DNA of 64,000 nt from Paraoerskovia sediminicola. Lineage in GTDB: Bacteria > Actinomycetota > Actinomycetes > Actinomycetales > Cellulomonadaceae. The DNA lies in assembly GCF_030296575.1 (NCBI RefSeq), contig NZ_AP027729.1:1426001-1490000 (forward strand), given 5' to 3'. Position 1 is the first letter of the stretch, and every line of letters begins with the position of its first letter. Below, one piece after another: positions 45,956-54,325 of the stretch. The translations under genes and the position numbers were made by a program. Under the pieces are notes generated by a model. The model was not told where the DNA came from. It saw only the letters and a program-made list of their open reading frames with translations, and made no database searches.

Positions 45956-47215
45956 TTAGTCCGTAGGCACAGAATGTACCGTTCCGCGACCGCTGCCTTC
46001 AATGCCCGCGGCGGGATCGTCGTCCCGCCGGTCGCGGGCCGCGCCCGCCGCGAAGGCAGCGGCCACGAGGAAAGCCACGACGACGAGCATCGCCAGACGC
46101 AGGCCGGCGTGCTCGCCGACGAAACCGAGCAGCGGCGGGCCGACGAGGAACGCGAGGTACCCGCTGGTCGCGACAGCGCTGACGCGCTCGGACGCGCGGT
46201 CGGGGTCGTCGCCGGCCGCGGAGATCGCGACGGGGAACCCCAGGGAAGCGCCGAGTCCCCAGAGCAGGACGGCGAGGCACGCGACCAGGACGTTCGGCGC
46301 CACCACGACGAGCAGGATCCCGAGGATCGCCAGCACGGCGCTCGTCCGCAGCACCGGCGCGCGACCGAAGCGGACGACGACGGGACCGCCCGCGAACCTC
46401 CCGATCGTCATGGCGGCGGCGAAGCCCGCGTAGACGAGAGCGCCGGTGCTCGGGTCCACGTCGTGACCGTCGACCATGAGCAGCGGGAGCCAGTCGTTCG
46501 CGGCGCCCTCGGCGAAGGCCATGGCGAGGACGACGGCGCCGATGAGCACGAGCCTCGGGTCCCGCCACACGCTCGGCGGGCGGCCGGATGCCCCGCCGGT
46601 CGGGACGTCGTCCGACACCGCCGCGACGCCGGGAGAGCGTGGGGAGGTGCGCCCGGTGCCCGCGGGGATGCCGGGGAACGCCCACAGGGCGAGCCCGAGC
46701 ATGATTGCGGCAGCGCCGAGCAGGTGCCACGCGGGCGGGACGGCCGCGGCGGTGAGGGCGATCCCGGCGAGGGCGCCGAGGACCGTGCCGAGGCTGAAGC
46801 TGCCGTGCAGCGCGGGCAGCACCGGCCGCCCGGACACCCGCTCGAGCGCGGCCGCCTCGATGTTCAGGCCGATCTCACCGAGCCCGCCGCCGAGCCCGAA
46901 CAGCAGCAGGCCGGCGAACACGCCGCCGGCGGTGGACCACGCAGCGGACGGCCCGACCACGGCGGTGCCCGCGAGGACCAGGACGGCACCGGCGACGATC
47001 ACGGGGCGCGCGCCCCAGCGCCGGACCATCGCGCCGGCGGAGAGCACGCCCACCATCGACCCGACGGAGAGGCCGAAGAGGATCAGCCCCATCTGTGCGG
47101 TGGACGCCTCGACGGCGTCGCGCACGGCCGGGGTCCGGGTGACCCACGAGGACATGCCGATCCCGACGAGGAGGCTGAGGGCGAAGAGCGACAGGCGTCG
47201 CCGGCGGAATGTCAT
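45956..47215 (-). CDS. MFS transporter
   Basis: 419 residues with twelve predicted helices. The N-terminal MTFRRRRLSLFALSLLVGIGMSSWVTRTPAVRD and GLSVGSMVGVLSAGAMVRRWGAR (loop 2-3 motif) place it near the YbjJ-like/fucose permease-like group of the major facilitator superfamily. Substrate unknown. The central loop contains SDDVPTGGASG, encoded partly by a 17-mer copy. It is divergent from the acetyltransferase-tetR operon, only 37 bases apart with two operator copies between, so TetR control is likely. Confidence 0.88.
   Translation of the reverse strand: MTFRRRRLSLFALSLLVGIGMSSWVTRTPAVRDAVEASTAQMGLILFGLSVGSMVGVLSAGAMVRRWGARPVIVAGAVLVLAGTAVVGPSAAWSTAGGVFAGLLLFGLGGGLGEIGLNIEAAALERVSGRPVLPALHGSFSLGTVLGALAGIALTAAAVPPAWHLLGAAAIMLGLALWAFPGIPAGTGRTSPRSPGVAAVSDDVPTGGASGRPPSVWRDPRLVLIGAVVLAMAFAEGAANDWLPLLMVDGHDVDPSTGALVYAGFAAAMTIGRFAGGPVVVRFGRAPVLRTSAVLAILGILLVVVAPNVLVACLAVLLWGLGASLGFPVAISAAGDDPDRASERVSAVATSGYLAFLVGPPLLGFVGEHAGLRLAMLVVVAFLVAAAFAAGAARDRRDDDPAAGIEGSGRGTVHSVPTD
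46603..46619 (-). repeat. Dispersed 17-mer, exact copy (minus orientation)
   Basis: The reverse complement of GGTGTCGGACGACGTCC. It lies in the codons for the hydrophilic central loop of the MFS transporter, reading in gene direction. The only minus-oriented exact copy. Confidence 0.6.
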
Positions 47216-47216
47216 G

Positions 47217-47251
47217 TGTACGAGCGTACATCCTGGGTGTACGATCGTACG
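47217..47251. promoter_or_regulatory. Paired TetR-type operator
   Basis: TGTACGAGCGTACA (47217-47230) and TGTACGATCGTACG (47238-47251) are near-identical palindromic sites 21 bases apart, two helical turns. They fill the gap between the MFS gene and the acetyltransferase gene. The TetR-family regulator encoded two genes downstream is the obvious ligand. Confidence 0.85.
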
Positions 47252-47252
47252 C

Positions 47253-47846
47253 ATGACGACCACCGACTACTTCGCCGGCGACACACGGACCAACCGCGAG
47301 CGGATGCTCGCGGGAGACCTCTACATCGCGGACGACCCGGAGAGCCACCGCATCACCCGGCACGCGGTGACCCGCCTCGAGGAGTACCGCGTCGCGGTCG
47401 CGACCGGGCAGGCGGGCGCGCGGGAGATCCTGGCCGACGTGATCGGCGAGCTGGGGGAGGACGTCGACCTGCGCCCGCCGCTGTACGTCGACTACGGGGA
47501 GAACATCCGGATCGGTGCCCGCACGTTCGCCAACTACAACCTCACGGCGCTCGACGTCGCCCCGATCACCATCGGCGAGGACTGCCAGATCGGTCCCAAC
47601 GTCCAGCTCCTGACGCCGACGCACCCCGTCGACCCGCAGCCGCGCCGCGACAAGCTCGAGGCCGCGCAGCCCATCACGATCGGCGACAACGTGTGGCTCG
47701 GTGGCGGCGTGATCGTCTGCCCCGGCGTCACGATCGGCGAGAACTCGGTGATCGGGGCGGGCGCCGTCGTGACCAAGGACATCCCGGCGAACGTCGTCGC
47801 TGTGGGCAATCCGGCGCGCGTGATCCGCGAGAACATCCAGGAATGA
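47253..47846 (+). CDS. maa: Maltose/galactoside O-acetyltransferase family protein
   Basis: 197 residues of the left-handed beta-helix (hexapeptide) acetyltransferase family. The start TDYFAGDTRTNRERMLAGDLYIADDPE is typical of Maa/NodL/LacA. The active-site region is FANYNLTALDVAPITIGEDCQIGPNVQLLTPTHP, with the catalytic His in TPTHP, and hexad repeats follow (VTIGENSVIGAGAVVTKDI). It acetylates sugar hydroxyls with acetyl-CoA. The stop overlaps the tetR start by 4 bases. Upstream sequence is only the operator pair, so the transcript may be leaderless. Confidence 0.9.
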   Translation: MTTTDYFAGDTRTNRERMLAGDLYIADDPESHRITRHAVTRLEEYRVAVATGQAGAREILADVIGELGEDVDLRPPLYVDYGENIRIGARTFANYNLTALDVAPITIGEDCQIGPNVQLLTPTHPVDPQPRRDKLEAAQPITIGDNVWLGGGVIVCPGVTIGENSVIGAGAVVTKDIPANVVAVGNPARVIRENIQE

Positions 47847-48406
47847 CCGCGACCGCGCTGCCGCGGGAGCGGCGGCACGACCCGCACCGGCGTGAGCGCA
47901 TCGTCGCGGCCTGCCTCGACGTGATCGCCGAGCGCGGGGTGGCGGGGACGTCCCACCGCCGCGTCGCCGCCGCGGCCGACGTGCCGCTCGGGTCCATGAC
48001 GTACCACTTCGACGGCATGGACGAGCTGTTGCGCGAGGCCTTCACCAGCTTCGCCGGGCAGGTCGCCGAGCAGTTCGAGGAGCGCATGGCCCACGCGGCG
48101 GACCGCGAGGCGGCCGTCGACGCCGTCGTCCACCTCATCACGCGTGACGTCTTCGCGACCCAGCGGGACCTCGTCCTCACCCACGAGCTGTACACGCTGG
48201 CGGCGCGCGACCCCGCCTACCGGACGCTGACCAACGCGTGGATGGCCCGGAGCCGGGCGGCGCTCGAGCGGCACTTCGACCCGCTGACGACGCGGCTGCT
48301 CGACGCGGTGATCGAGGGCGTGACGATCCACCGCGCCCTCGACACCGAGGCCCGCGCGGACTCGGACGTGGTCGAGGCGGTCCGACGCATCACGGCGACC
48401 GCCTGA
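47843..48406 (+). CDS. TetR-family transcriptional regulator
   Basis: 187 residues. The helix-turn-helix is RIVAACLDVIAERGVAGTSHRRVAAAADVPLGSMTYHF with the TetR signature (two parts joined by ERGVAG). The C-terminal ligand domain has FATQRDLVLTHELYTLAARDPAYR. It is coupled to maa and probably represses its own operon and the divergent MFS gene through the paired TGTACGA sites. The arrangement is typical of an efflux system induced by its substrate. Confidence 0.92.
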   Translation: MTATALPRERRHDPHRRERIVAACLDVIAERGVAGTSHRRVAAAADVPLGSMTYHFDGMDELLREAFTSFAGQVAEQFEERMAHAADREAAVDAVVHLITRDVFATQRDLVLTHELYTLAARDPAYRTLTNAWMARSRAALERHFDPLTTRLLDAVIEGVTIHRALDTEARADSDVVEAVRRITATA

Positions 48407-48469
48407 GCCGAGCACCTGAGCACACCCGAACAGACCCCCACACCGTCCACAGGACCTACACATAGCACT

Positions 48470-48498
48470 GCTAGGGTTCGATACCTAGAACCCCTAGC
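48470..48498. promoter_or_regulatory. PadR-box-like inverted repeat
   Basis: GCTAGGGTTC (48470-48479) faces GAACCCCTAGC (48488-48498), one base longer, with ATACCTA between. It lies 12 bases before padR and is probably its autoregulatory operator. Confidence 0.7.
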
Positions 48499-48510
48499 CA
48501 TAGGAGTGCC

Positions 48511-48909
48511 ATGCGTATCGACAAGGACCTCGTCGCAGCCTCGGCCACCCCGCTCGTCCTCGGCATCCTCGTCGACGGGGAGTCGTACGGGTACGCGATC
48601 CTCCAGCGGGTCAACGAGCTGTCCGGCGGCCGCATGCAGTGGACGGACGGGATGCTCTACCCGCTGCTCCACCGGTTGGAGCGGCTCGGGCACGTCTCCT
48701 CGTCCTGGGGCGTCTCCGACGTCGGACGGCGGCGCAAGCACTACGCGATCACGCCGGCGGGGCGAGCGGCCCTGGCCGAGCGGCAGGAGCAGTGGGCCGT
48801 CGTCTCCGGTGCACTCACCCAGGTGTGGCAGGCGGTACGCGACGCCGAGGTGCGTCTGCCCGTGCTCCCCGAGGCCGGCGCGGGGCGGCCGGCGGAGGGG
48901 GCGCTCTGA
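48511..48909 (+). CDS. PadR-family transcriptional regulator
   Basis: 132 residues. The winged helix has PLVLGILVDGESYGYAILQRVNELSGGRMQW, TDGMLYPLLHRLERLGHV and RRRKHYAITPAGRAALAE, the standard PadR order. ATAGGAG lies 6 bases before the ATG. Its stop overlaps the ATG of the membrane protein gene (TGATG), a pairing common for PadR and HAAS/permease-prefix membrane proteins. It likely represses this two-gene operon through the adjacent inverted repeat. Confidence 0.93.
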   Translation: MRIDKDLVAASATPLVLGILVDGESYGYAILQRVNELSGGRMQWTDGMLYPLLHRLERLGHVSSSWGVSDVGRRRKHYAITPAGRAALAERQEQWAVVSGALTQVWQAVRDAEVRLPVLPEAGAGRPAEGAL

Positions 48910-50294
48910 TGCGCGAGCGCAGGGAGACCGGGGTCGCGCAGGGCCCGGTCGACGGGGAAGGGCTTGAAGTACAGATCGAGCAGTGGCGCCTGTACGTCCA
49001 ACGGAGCCGCGCGGTCACGGCGTCCGACGCCGACGAGATGGAAGACCACCTGCGCGCCCAGGTCGCCGACCTCGGGGCGACCGGCCTCGACGACGACGAG
49101 GCGTTCCTCGTCGCCGTGCGCCGCATGGGGAGCGTCGACGCAGTCTCGCGCGAGTTCGCCCGCGAGCACTCGGAGAGGCTCTGGCGGCACCTGGTCCTCG
49201 TGCCCGACGACGGCGACAGCTCGGGCCGGACGTCGTGGCGCGAGCTGCTCGTCGTCCTCGCCCTCGGCGTCGGGGCGGGGCTCGCCGTCAAGGCCGGACT
49301 GGTGCTCCTGGACGACGAGAGTCTCTTCCTGCGCAACGTCGGGCTGCTGGTCCTGCCGTTCCTCGCCGGCTACCTCGCCTGGAAGCGTCGGCTCACGCCG
49401 CCCGTGCTCGCGGCCCTCGCTGCCCCGTTCGTCGTCCTCGCGGTCGTGCTCAACGTCTACCCGTTCGAACCCCTCGGTTCGACCGAGGTCATCGCGGCCC
49501 TGCACGCGCCCGTCGCGCTGTGGTGCGCCGTCGGCCTCGCCTACGTGGGAGGACGGTGGCGGGCGGACGAGAACCGCATGGACTTCGTCCGGTTCACGGG
49601 CGAGCTCGCCATCTACTTCACGCTCCTCGCGATCGGCGGAGGCGTGCTCCTCGGCCTCAGCGCAGGAGTGTTCGAGGTGGCGGGTCTCGACTTCGAGCCG
49701 CTCCTCGAGTCGTGGGTGCTGCCCTTCTGCGTGCCCGGCGCGTTCGTGGTCGCCGCATGGCTCGTCGAGGCCAAGCAGGACGTCGTCGAGAACATCGCCC
49801 CCGTCCTCACGCGGGTCTTCACGCCGCTGACGCTCGTGATGCTCGTCGTCATGGCCGGCGTGCTCGTCGCGTCGGGCGACCTCGCCGCCGCGGACCGCGC
49901 GCTGCTCATCCTCGTCGACGGCGTGCTCCTGCTGGTGCTCGCGCTGCTGCTCTACTCGATCTCGGCGCGCGACCCGCTCGCGCGCGCCGGCGTCTTCGAC
50001 GCGTTGCAGCTCGCGCTGGTCGTCGCGGCGCTCGCCGTCGACGCCGTGGCGCTGACGGCGATGCTGACCCGCATCGCGGAGTTCGGCGCGACGCCCAACA
50101 AGGTCGTCGCCCTCGGACTCAACCTCCTGCTGCTCGTGCACCTCGTCGTCGCGGCGTGGCTGCAGCTGCGGTTCCTGCAGGGGCGGCGCCCCTTCGCGGC
50201 GCTCGCCCGGTGGCAGACCAGATACCTGCCGGTCTACGGGGCGTGGGCCGTCGCGGTCGTGGTGCTGGTCCCGCCGCTGTTCGGCTTCGTCTGA
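48909..50294 (+). CDS. Permease prefix domain membrane protein
   Basis: 461 residues. The first 85 residues (LEVQIEQWRLYVQRSRAVTASDADEMEDHLRAQVADL and FLVAVRRMGSVDAVSREFAREHS) form the helical permease-prefix (HAAS-like) domain. About ten membrane helices follow, starting WRELLVVLALGVGAGLAVKAG. The core resembles DUF4153-type membrane proteins. Function is unknown; partners of PadR regulators of this type are linked to antibiotic or envelope stress. Translationally coupled to padR. Confidence 0.85.
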   Translation: MRERRETGVAQGPVDGEGLEVQIEQWRLYVQRSRAVTASDADEMEDHLRAQVADLGATGLDDDEAFLVAVRRMGSVDAVSREFAREHSERLWRHLVLVPDDGDSSGRTSWRELLVVLALGVGAGLAVKAGLVLLDDESLFLRNVGLLVLPFLAGYLAWKRRLTPPVLAALAAPFVVLAVVLNVYPFEPLGSTEVIAALHAPVALWCAVGLAYVGGRWRADENRMDFVRFTGELAIYFTLLAIGGGVLLGLSAGVFEVAGLDFEPLLESWVLPFCVPGAFVVAAWLVEAKQDVVENIAPVLTRVFTPLTLVMLVVMAGVLVASGDLAAADRALLILVDGVLLLVLALLLYSISARDPLARAGVFDALQLALVVAALAVDAVALTAMLTRIAEFGATPNKVVALGLNLLLLVHLVVAAWLQLRFLQGRRPFAALARWQTRYLPVYGAWAVAVVVLVPPLFGFV

Positions 50295-50315
50295 TCGCCC
50301 GTTCGTCGGCGGATC

Positions 50316-50333
50316 CGGGCAGGGGAATGCCCG
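50316..50333 (+). terminator. Short hairpin after the PadR operon
   Basis: CGGGCA (50316-50321) pairs with TGCCCG (50328-50333) over GGGGAA, 22 bases after the stop. A weak terminator at best. Confidence 0.4.
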
Positions 50334-50704
50334 CGGGCTGACGGAGGGATCCGTCCGTCGCGCTGGACTAGGGCACGACACCCGCGGGCACCGGTGACAG
50401 CGTCTGGACTCGCCGACCGTCTCCCCTCAGGGGGACCGGGGCGGACCGGCCTTGCTGCCGTCCGTTCGGAGCGCGACGATCAGCGCGCCATCACCTCAAG
50501 AGTCCGAAAAGTCTTCACTTCGTGGACCACCTCCTCTCCCTTGTACCTCCGACGCTACGCCTGCTGTCGCGCGCCGTACAGGGTTTTTCGAGGGGTTGTT
50601 CCGCGCGGGTGGCGCGTGTTCGCGGGCGCGTCGGAGGAGGGTCGTGGAGCGTTCGAGGAGGGCGGTCGGGGGCGTGGGCGTGCCCTGGGTCGGGCCCGCC
50701 CACG

Positions 50705-50721
50705 GGTGTCGGACGGCGTCC
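50705..50721 (+). repeat. Dispersed 17-mer, exact copy
   Basis: GGTGTCGGACGGCGTCC, intergenic, 3 bases before the stop of the minus-strand DUF4190-like gene. Confidence 0.65.
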
Positions 50722-50723
50722 GG

Positions 50724-51047
50724 TCAGCCTGCGCTGACCGTCGGGCTGCCGGTCATGAGCCGGTAGACGATCCAGATGAAGCAGACCGCACTGAGGACCA
50801 GACCGATGATCGCGAAGACGTTGCGGTACCCGGCCCGGCGGGACCTGCCGAGCGCGATGCCGTTGACGATCAGCCCGATCGGCGACAGCAGCAGCGCCGC
50901 GACGAGGAACCCCGTCGCCCCGACGCCGATGCCGATGATCCCGAGCATCCGCCCCGGGTCCTCGGCGGGTCGGTCCGGGGGCGTGCTTCCGCGCCCGGTC
51001 GGGTCGGGAGATCCCCACGCGGGGTCGGGCATCGAGCTGCGGGCCAT
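50724..51047 (-). CDS. DUF4190-like small membrane protein
   Basis: 107 residues from MARSSMPDPAWGSPDPTG, chosen because GGAGA is 5-6 bases upstream. A Pro-rich hydrophilic start precedes two membrane helices (MLGIIGIGVGATGFLVAALLL continuing SPIGLIVNGIALGRSRR, and NVFAIIGLVLSAVCFIWIVYRL). The pattern of two helices with LGRSRR between is that of DUF4190/CCC-motif proteins of unknown function. Monocistronic. Confidence 0.75.
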   Translation of the reverse strand: MARSSMPDPAWGSPDPTGRGSTPPDRPAEDPGRMLGIIGIGVGATGFLVAALLLSPIGLIVNGIALGRSRRAGYRNVFAIIGLVLSAVCFIWIVYRLMTGSPTVSAG

Positions 51048-51174
51048 GCGGGTCTCCGATGTGTGGCTCCGGCCGCGAATCGGTGCGCCGGAGCAGGCGG
51101 ACGTTCGAGCCATTGTCCCCGGTGCGGGCACGTGCAGCCACCACGTGCCGCTGCCACGTTGCAACGGCAGAGGC

Positions 51175-52716
51175 TCAGGCGCGCCGCTGCCGCAGGAGGG
51201 ACCAGGTGACCCCCAGCATGATCGTGAAGAACACAGCGAAGATCAGCATCGTGAGCCGGTACGAGTCGATGTAGGCGTCCTGGGCGCCCGCGGTGATCTG
51301 CTGCATCAGGTCCGTGCCCTGCGCCCATGCCGGCACGGAGTCCTCCGAGAACCAGCCGAGCACCTGCCCCTGCTGCGAGGGAGTGAGGCCGAGTTCGGTC
51401 AGCCGCTCGGTCATTCCCCGCCCGATACCCCCGTAGAGGAGCGTGGAGCTGAGCGCCAGGCCGAGCGCGAAGGCGGCCTGACCGATGGCCGGCTTGCTCG
51501 CCACGGTCGCGCCGACGAGGTCCGGCGGCGGCACGGACACGAAGAACTGGCCCGCCGAGGACTCCGTGAGCATCCGGGAGAAGCCACCGATCACGAGGCC
51601 GACGCCGAACACCCAGTACGGGGTGCTCGCACCGGCGGTCGCGAAGACGTACATGGCGATCGCGACGCCCGCGAGGCCGACCAGGACCAGGGACTGGGGT
51701 GAGCGTCCTCTCGTCGCGAGACGTCCGGCGGCGTAGGCGCCCACGACCATGGCGATCGTCGCCGGGAGCTGCCCGAGCGAGACCTCGAGCGGCGAGTACG
51801 CGTACACGTACTGCCACAGCAGCGAGAGCTGTAGGACCATGACGGCCTGCCACATGTTGAACGAGACGTCGGCCGAGAGCGCGCCCGCCAGGTTGCGGTT
51901 CTTGAAGAGGTGCACCGGCAGCGCAGGCTCTTCGTGGTGCAGCTCCCAGCGCAGGAACGCGGCGAGGGCGACGATCCCGACGACCAGGGGGATGATCACG
52001 CCGGCGCTGAGCCAGCCGGCGCTCGCGGAGCTGACGCCCCAGATGATGCCGACCAGTCCCACCGCGATGAGCACGAGGCCGACAGGGTCCGAGCGTCTCC
52101 TGTGGACGGCCTTCGACCTCGGCACGAACACCTTGTTCAGTGCGAGGGCGACCGCACCGACGACGGGGACGACGAGATAGCCGAACCGCCAGGACTCGCC
52201 GATCAGGGCACCGCCGAGGACGGTCAGGGGCAAGGAGATGCCGACCTGCCCCGTGAAGTACAAGGACATCGCGCGCGGGACCCGGTCGGGTGCGACGGTG
52301 CGGATCAGGGCCATCGACAGGGCGAGAGTCCCGGCGAGGCCGAAGCCGGAGACGACCCGGCCCACGATGAAGACGAGGCTGTCGCCGGCGAGCGCGGTGA
52401 CGACGCCGCCGAGCATGAGGGCGGCCGCGCACCAGAGCAGCGTCAGGCGCCGGCCGTAGCGGTCCCCGATCGTGCCGATCGTCAGGATCGATGCGGCCAT
52501 CGCGAGGGTCGCGGCGGACGCGGCGAACGACCGCTGGGAGGCGGACATGCCCAGCTCGGCGGCCGCCCCGGCGATCGCGGTGTTGTGGATTGAGACGTCC
52601 GTCGCCTGGGCGACGCCCGCGACCGTCAGCGCGAGGATCGCGAGGCCCGGCCGCGTGGCGACGCCGTCGGCGGCAGCCGGTCTCGCGCCGTTTCCGGTCG
52701 CGCCGTCGGTGGTCAC
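51175..52716 (-). CDS. MFS transporter, DHA2-like (paralogue of 54322 gene)
   Basis: 513 residues, about 14 helices. Motif A is GTIGDRYGRRLTLL. Others are VVSGFGLAGTLALSMALI and FNMWQAVMVLQLSLLWQYVYAYSPLEVSLGQLP, the last almost the same as in the second transporter. A hydrophilic loop before the final helix has PSQQGQVLGWFSE. GTG 52716 overlaps the amidohydrolase stop (GTGA), fixing the start. Likely moves a substrate or product of the amidohydrolase; identity unknown. Confidence 0.88.
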   Translation of the reverse strand: MTTDGATGNGARPAAADGVATRPGLAILALTVAGVAQATDVSIHNTAIAGAAAELGMSASQRSFAASAATLAMAASILTIGTIGDRYGRRLTLLWCAAALMLGGVVTALAGDSLVFIVGRVVSGFGLAGTLALSMALIRTVAPDRVPRAMSLYFTGQVGISLPLTVLGGALIGESWRFGYLVVPVVGAVALALNKVFVPRSKAVHRRRSDPVGLVLIAVGLVGIIWGVSSASAGWLSAGVIIPLVVGIVALAAFLRWELHHEEPALPVHLFKNRNLAGALSADVSFNMWQAVMVLQLSLLWQYVYAYSPLEVSLGQLPATIAMVVGAYAAGRLATRGRSPQSLVLVGLAGVAIAMYVFATAGASTPYWVFGVGLVIGGFSRMLTESSAGQFFVSVPPPDLVGATVASKPAIGQAAFALGLALSSTLLYGGIGRGMTERLTELGLTPSQQGQVLGWFSEDSVPAWAQGTDLMQQITAGAQDAYIDSYRLTMLIFAVFFTIMLGVTWSLLRQRRA

Positions 52717-54325
52717 GGCGCCTCGAACACCGTCGCGCCGCGCTTGATCGTGCGTACCACCGAGATGTCCTTGATCGCCTCGGCCTCGACGGCGAGCGGG
52801 TTCGCGTCGAGGACCGCGAAGTCTGCGACCTTGCCCACCTCGATCGACCCGCGCTCGTCCTCCTCGTGGTACTCGTAGGCCGCGTTGATCGTCAGAGCCC
52901 GCAGACCGTCCAGCGGTGTCACGCGCTCGTCCTCGCCGAGGACGACGCCGCCCACGGAGCGCCGGACGACCGAGGTCCACAGCAGCTGCAGCGGGTTCAG
53001 CGGGGTGACCGGGAAGTCCGAGTGGTTCGTCGGGCGGAGCCCCATCTGCGTGGCGCTGCGCATCGGGGAGATGCCGAAGGCCCGTTCCTCACCGAAGTTC
53101 TCGATGTGCACGTCGCCGAACAGGTACGCGTGGATGCTGAACATCGACGGGTTGAAGTCCTCGGCGACGTACTCGTCGAGCTGCTCGTGCCGCATCACCT
53201 GAGAGTGGATCGGCACGGTGCGGCCTGAGGGCGTGGCGCCCGCGGCGACCGCCGTGCGGTGTGCTTCGAGGAGACGGTCGATCGCGGCGTCACCGTTGCA
53301 GTGCGCGAAGACCTGGACCCCGTTGCGGTAGGCGTTCTCGACGAGCGCGTTCGCCTCGTCCTGCTGGATGTTGGCCAGGCCGTGCCAGTGCTGCTCACCT
53401 GCAGGGCCGCCGGTCTCGTACTCCTGGGTGACGAACGCCGTCCGACCTTGGGGCGAGCCGTCGATGATGAGCTTCGTCCCGTGCACCGTGTGCCCGCCGA
53501 CGGTGGTCCCGAACAGACCCGAGTCGATGCCCTTCTGCAGGTCGGGATAGAAGACCAGCGACTTCACGTCGATGGGCAGGGGAGCCTTCTCGGCCAGCTC
53601 TCGGACCGCGAGCACCGCCTTCCAGTCGGCCGCGCCGTCCTGCGCGACGACGTAGCCCCAGCGCGCGTACTCCCGCATCATCGCGACGAGCTCGTCCTCG
53701 CCGAACGGCGGGAGCGCGAACATCAGCGGGAAGAATGCCTGCTCCCAGAGCTCGCCCGACGGCTCCTGCGTGCCGGGCACCCGGACGATCGAGCCGCCGT
53801 CGGGATCAGGGTGTCGGCATCGATGCCGAGGTCCGCGAGCACCCTCCCGTTGACGACGGCGCCGTGGTTGCTGATGTGGATGAGCGCGACGCGGTAGTCG
53901 GCGAACTCCTCGTCGATGATCTGCGCGGTGATCTTGCCGCCGTCGTCCATCGCGTCGGGGAAGTAGCCCCAGCCGAGGATCCACTCGCCGGCAGCGGTGT
54001 CGTTGCGCTTCTTCGCCTCGCGCAGTCCGCGCAGGATGTCCTCGACGGTGCGGGTGGTACCGACCGGCGGCGTGTGCAGGGCGGCGTGCTTGATGTACGG
54101 CGCGCCTGCCGTGACGTGGCTGTGCGGGTCGATGAACCCCGGGACGACGGTCCGCCCGGTCAGGTCCAGCCGCTCGGTGCGGTCACCGGCGACGGCGAGG
54201 ATCTCGTCCGTCGTGCCGACGGCGGTGATACGTCCGTCGGTGACGGCGACCGCCTCGGCGGTCGAGCCGGAGCCGTCGACGGTGATCACCGTCGCGCCGG
54301 TCAGGATCAGGTCAGGTGCGGTCAT
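52713..54325 (-). CDS. Amidohydrolase family 3 metal-dependent hydrolase (one apparent frameshift)
   Basis: About 537 residues of the YtcJ-like amidohydrolase group. The start has LILTGATVITVDGSGSTAEAVAVTDGRI and the metal motif VVPGFIDPHSH. Later His ligands are in VFAHCNGDAAIDRLLEAH and IHSQVMRHEQLD, and the Asp region in RPTNHSDFPVTPL. The end (GSIEVGKVADFAVLDANPL) is the typical composite domain. The frame breaks near 53802-53804; one base gives DTLIPDGGSIVRVPG. Substrate unknown. It lies between two paralogous MFS genes, overlapping both by 4 bases. Confidence 0.9.

Larger units (their letters stand above)
50295..50723. other. Intergenic region, 429 bases
   Basis: Holds a weak hairpin at 50316-50333 after the membrane-protein stop, a G-rich stretch with GTTCGAGGAGGGCGG-like purine runs, and an exact 17-mer copy at 50705-50721. 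No convincing coding region on either strand; the frames present have atypical composition. Confidence 0.55.
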
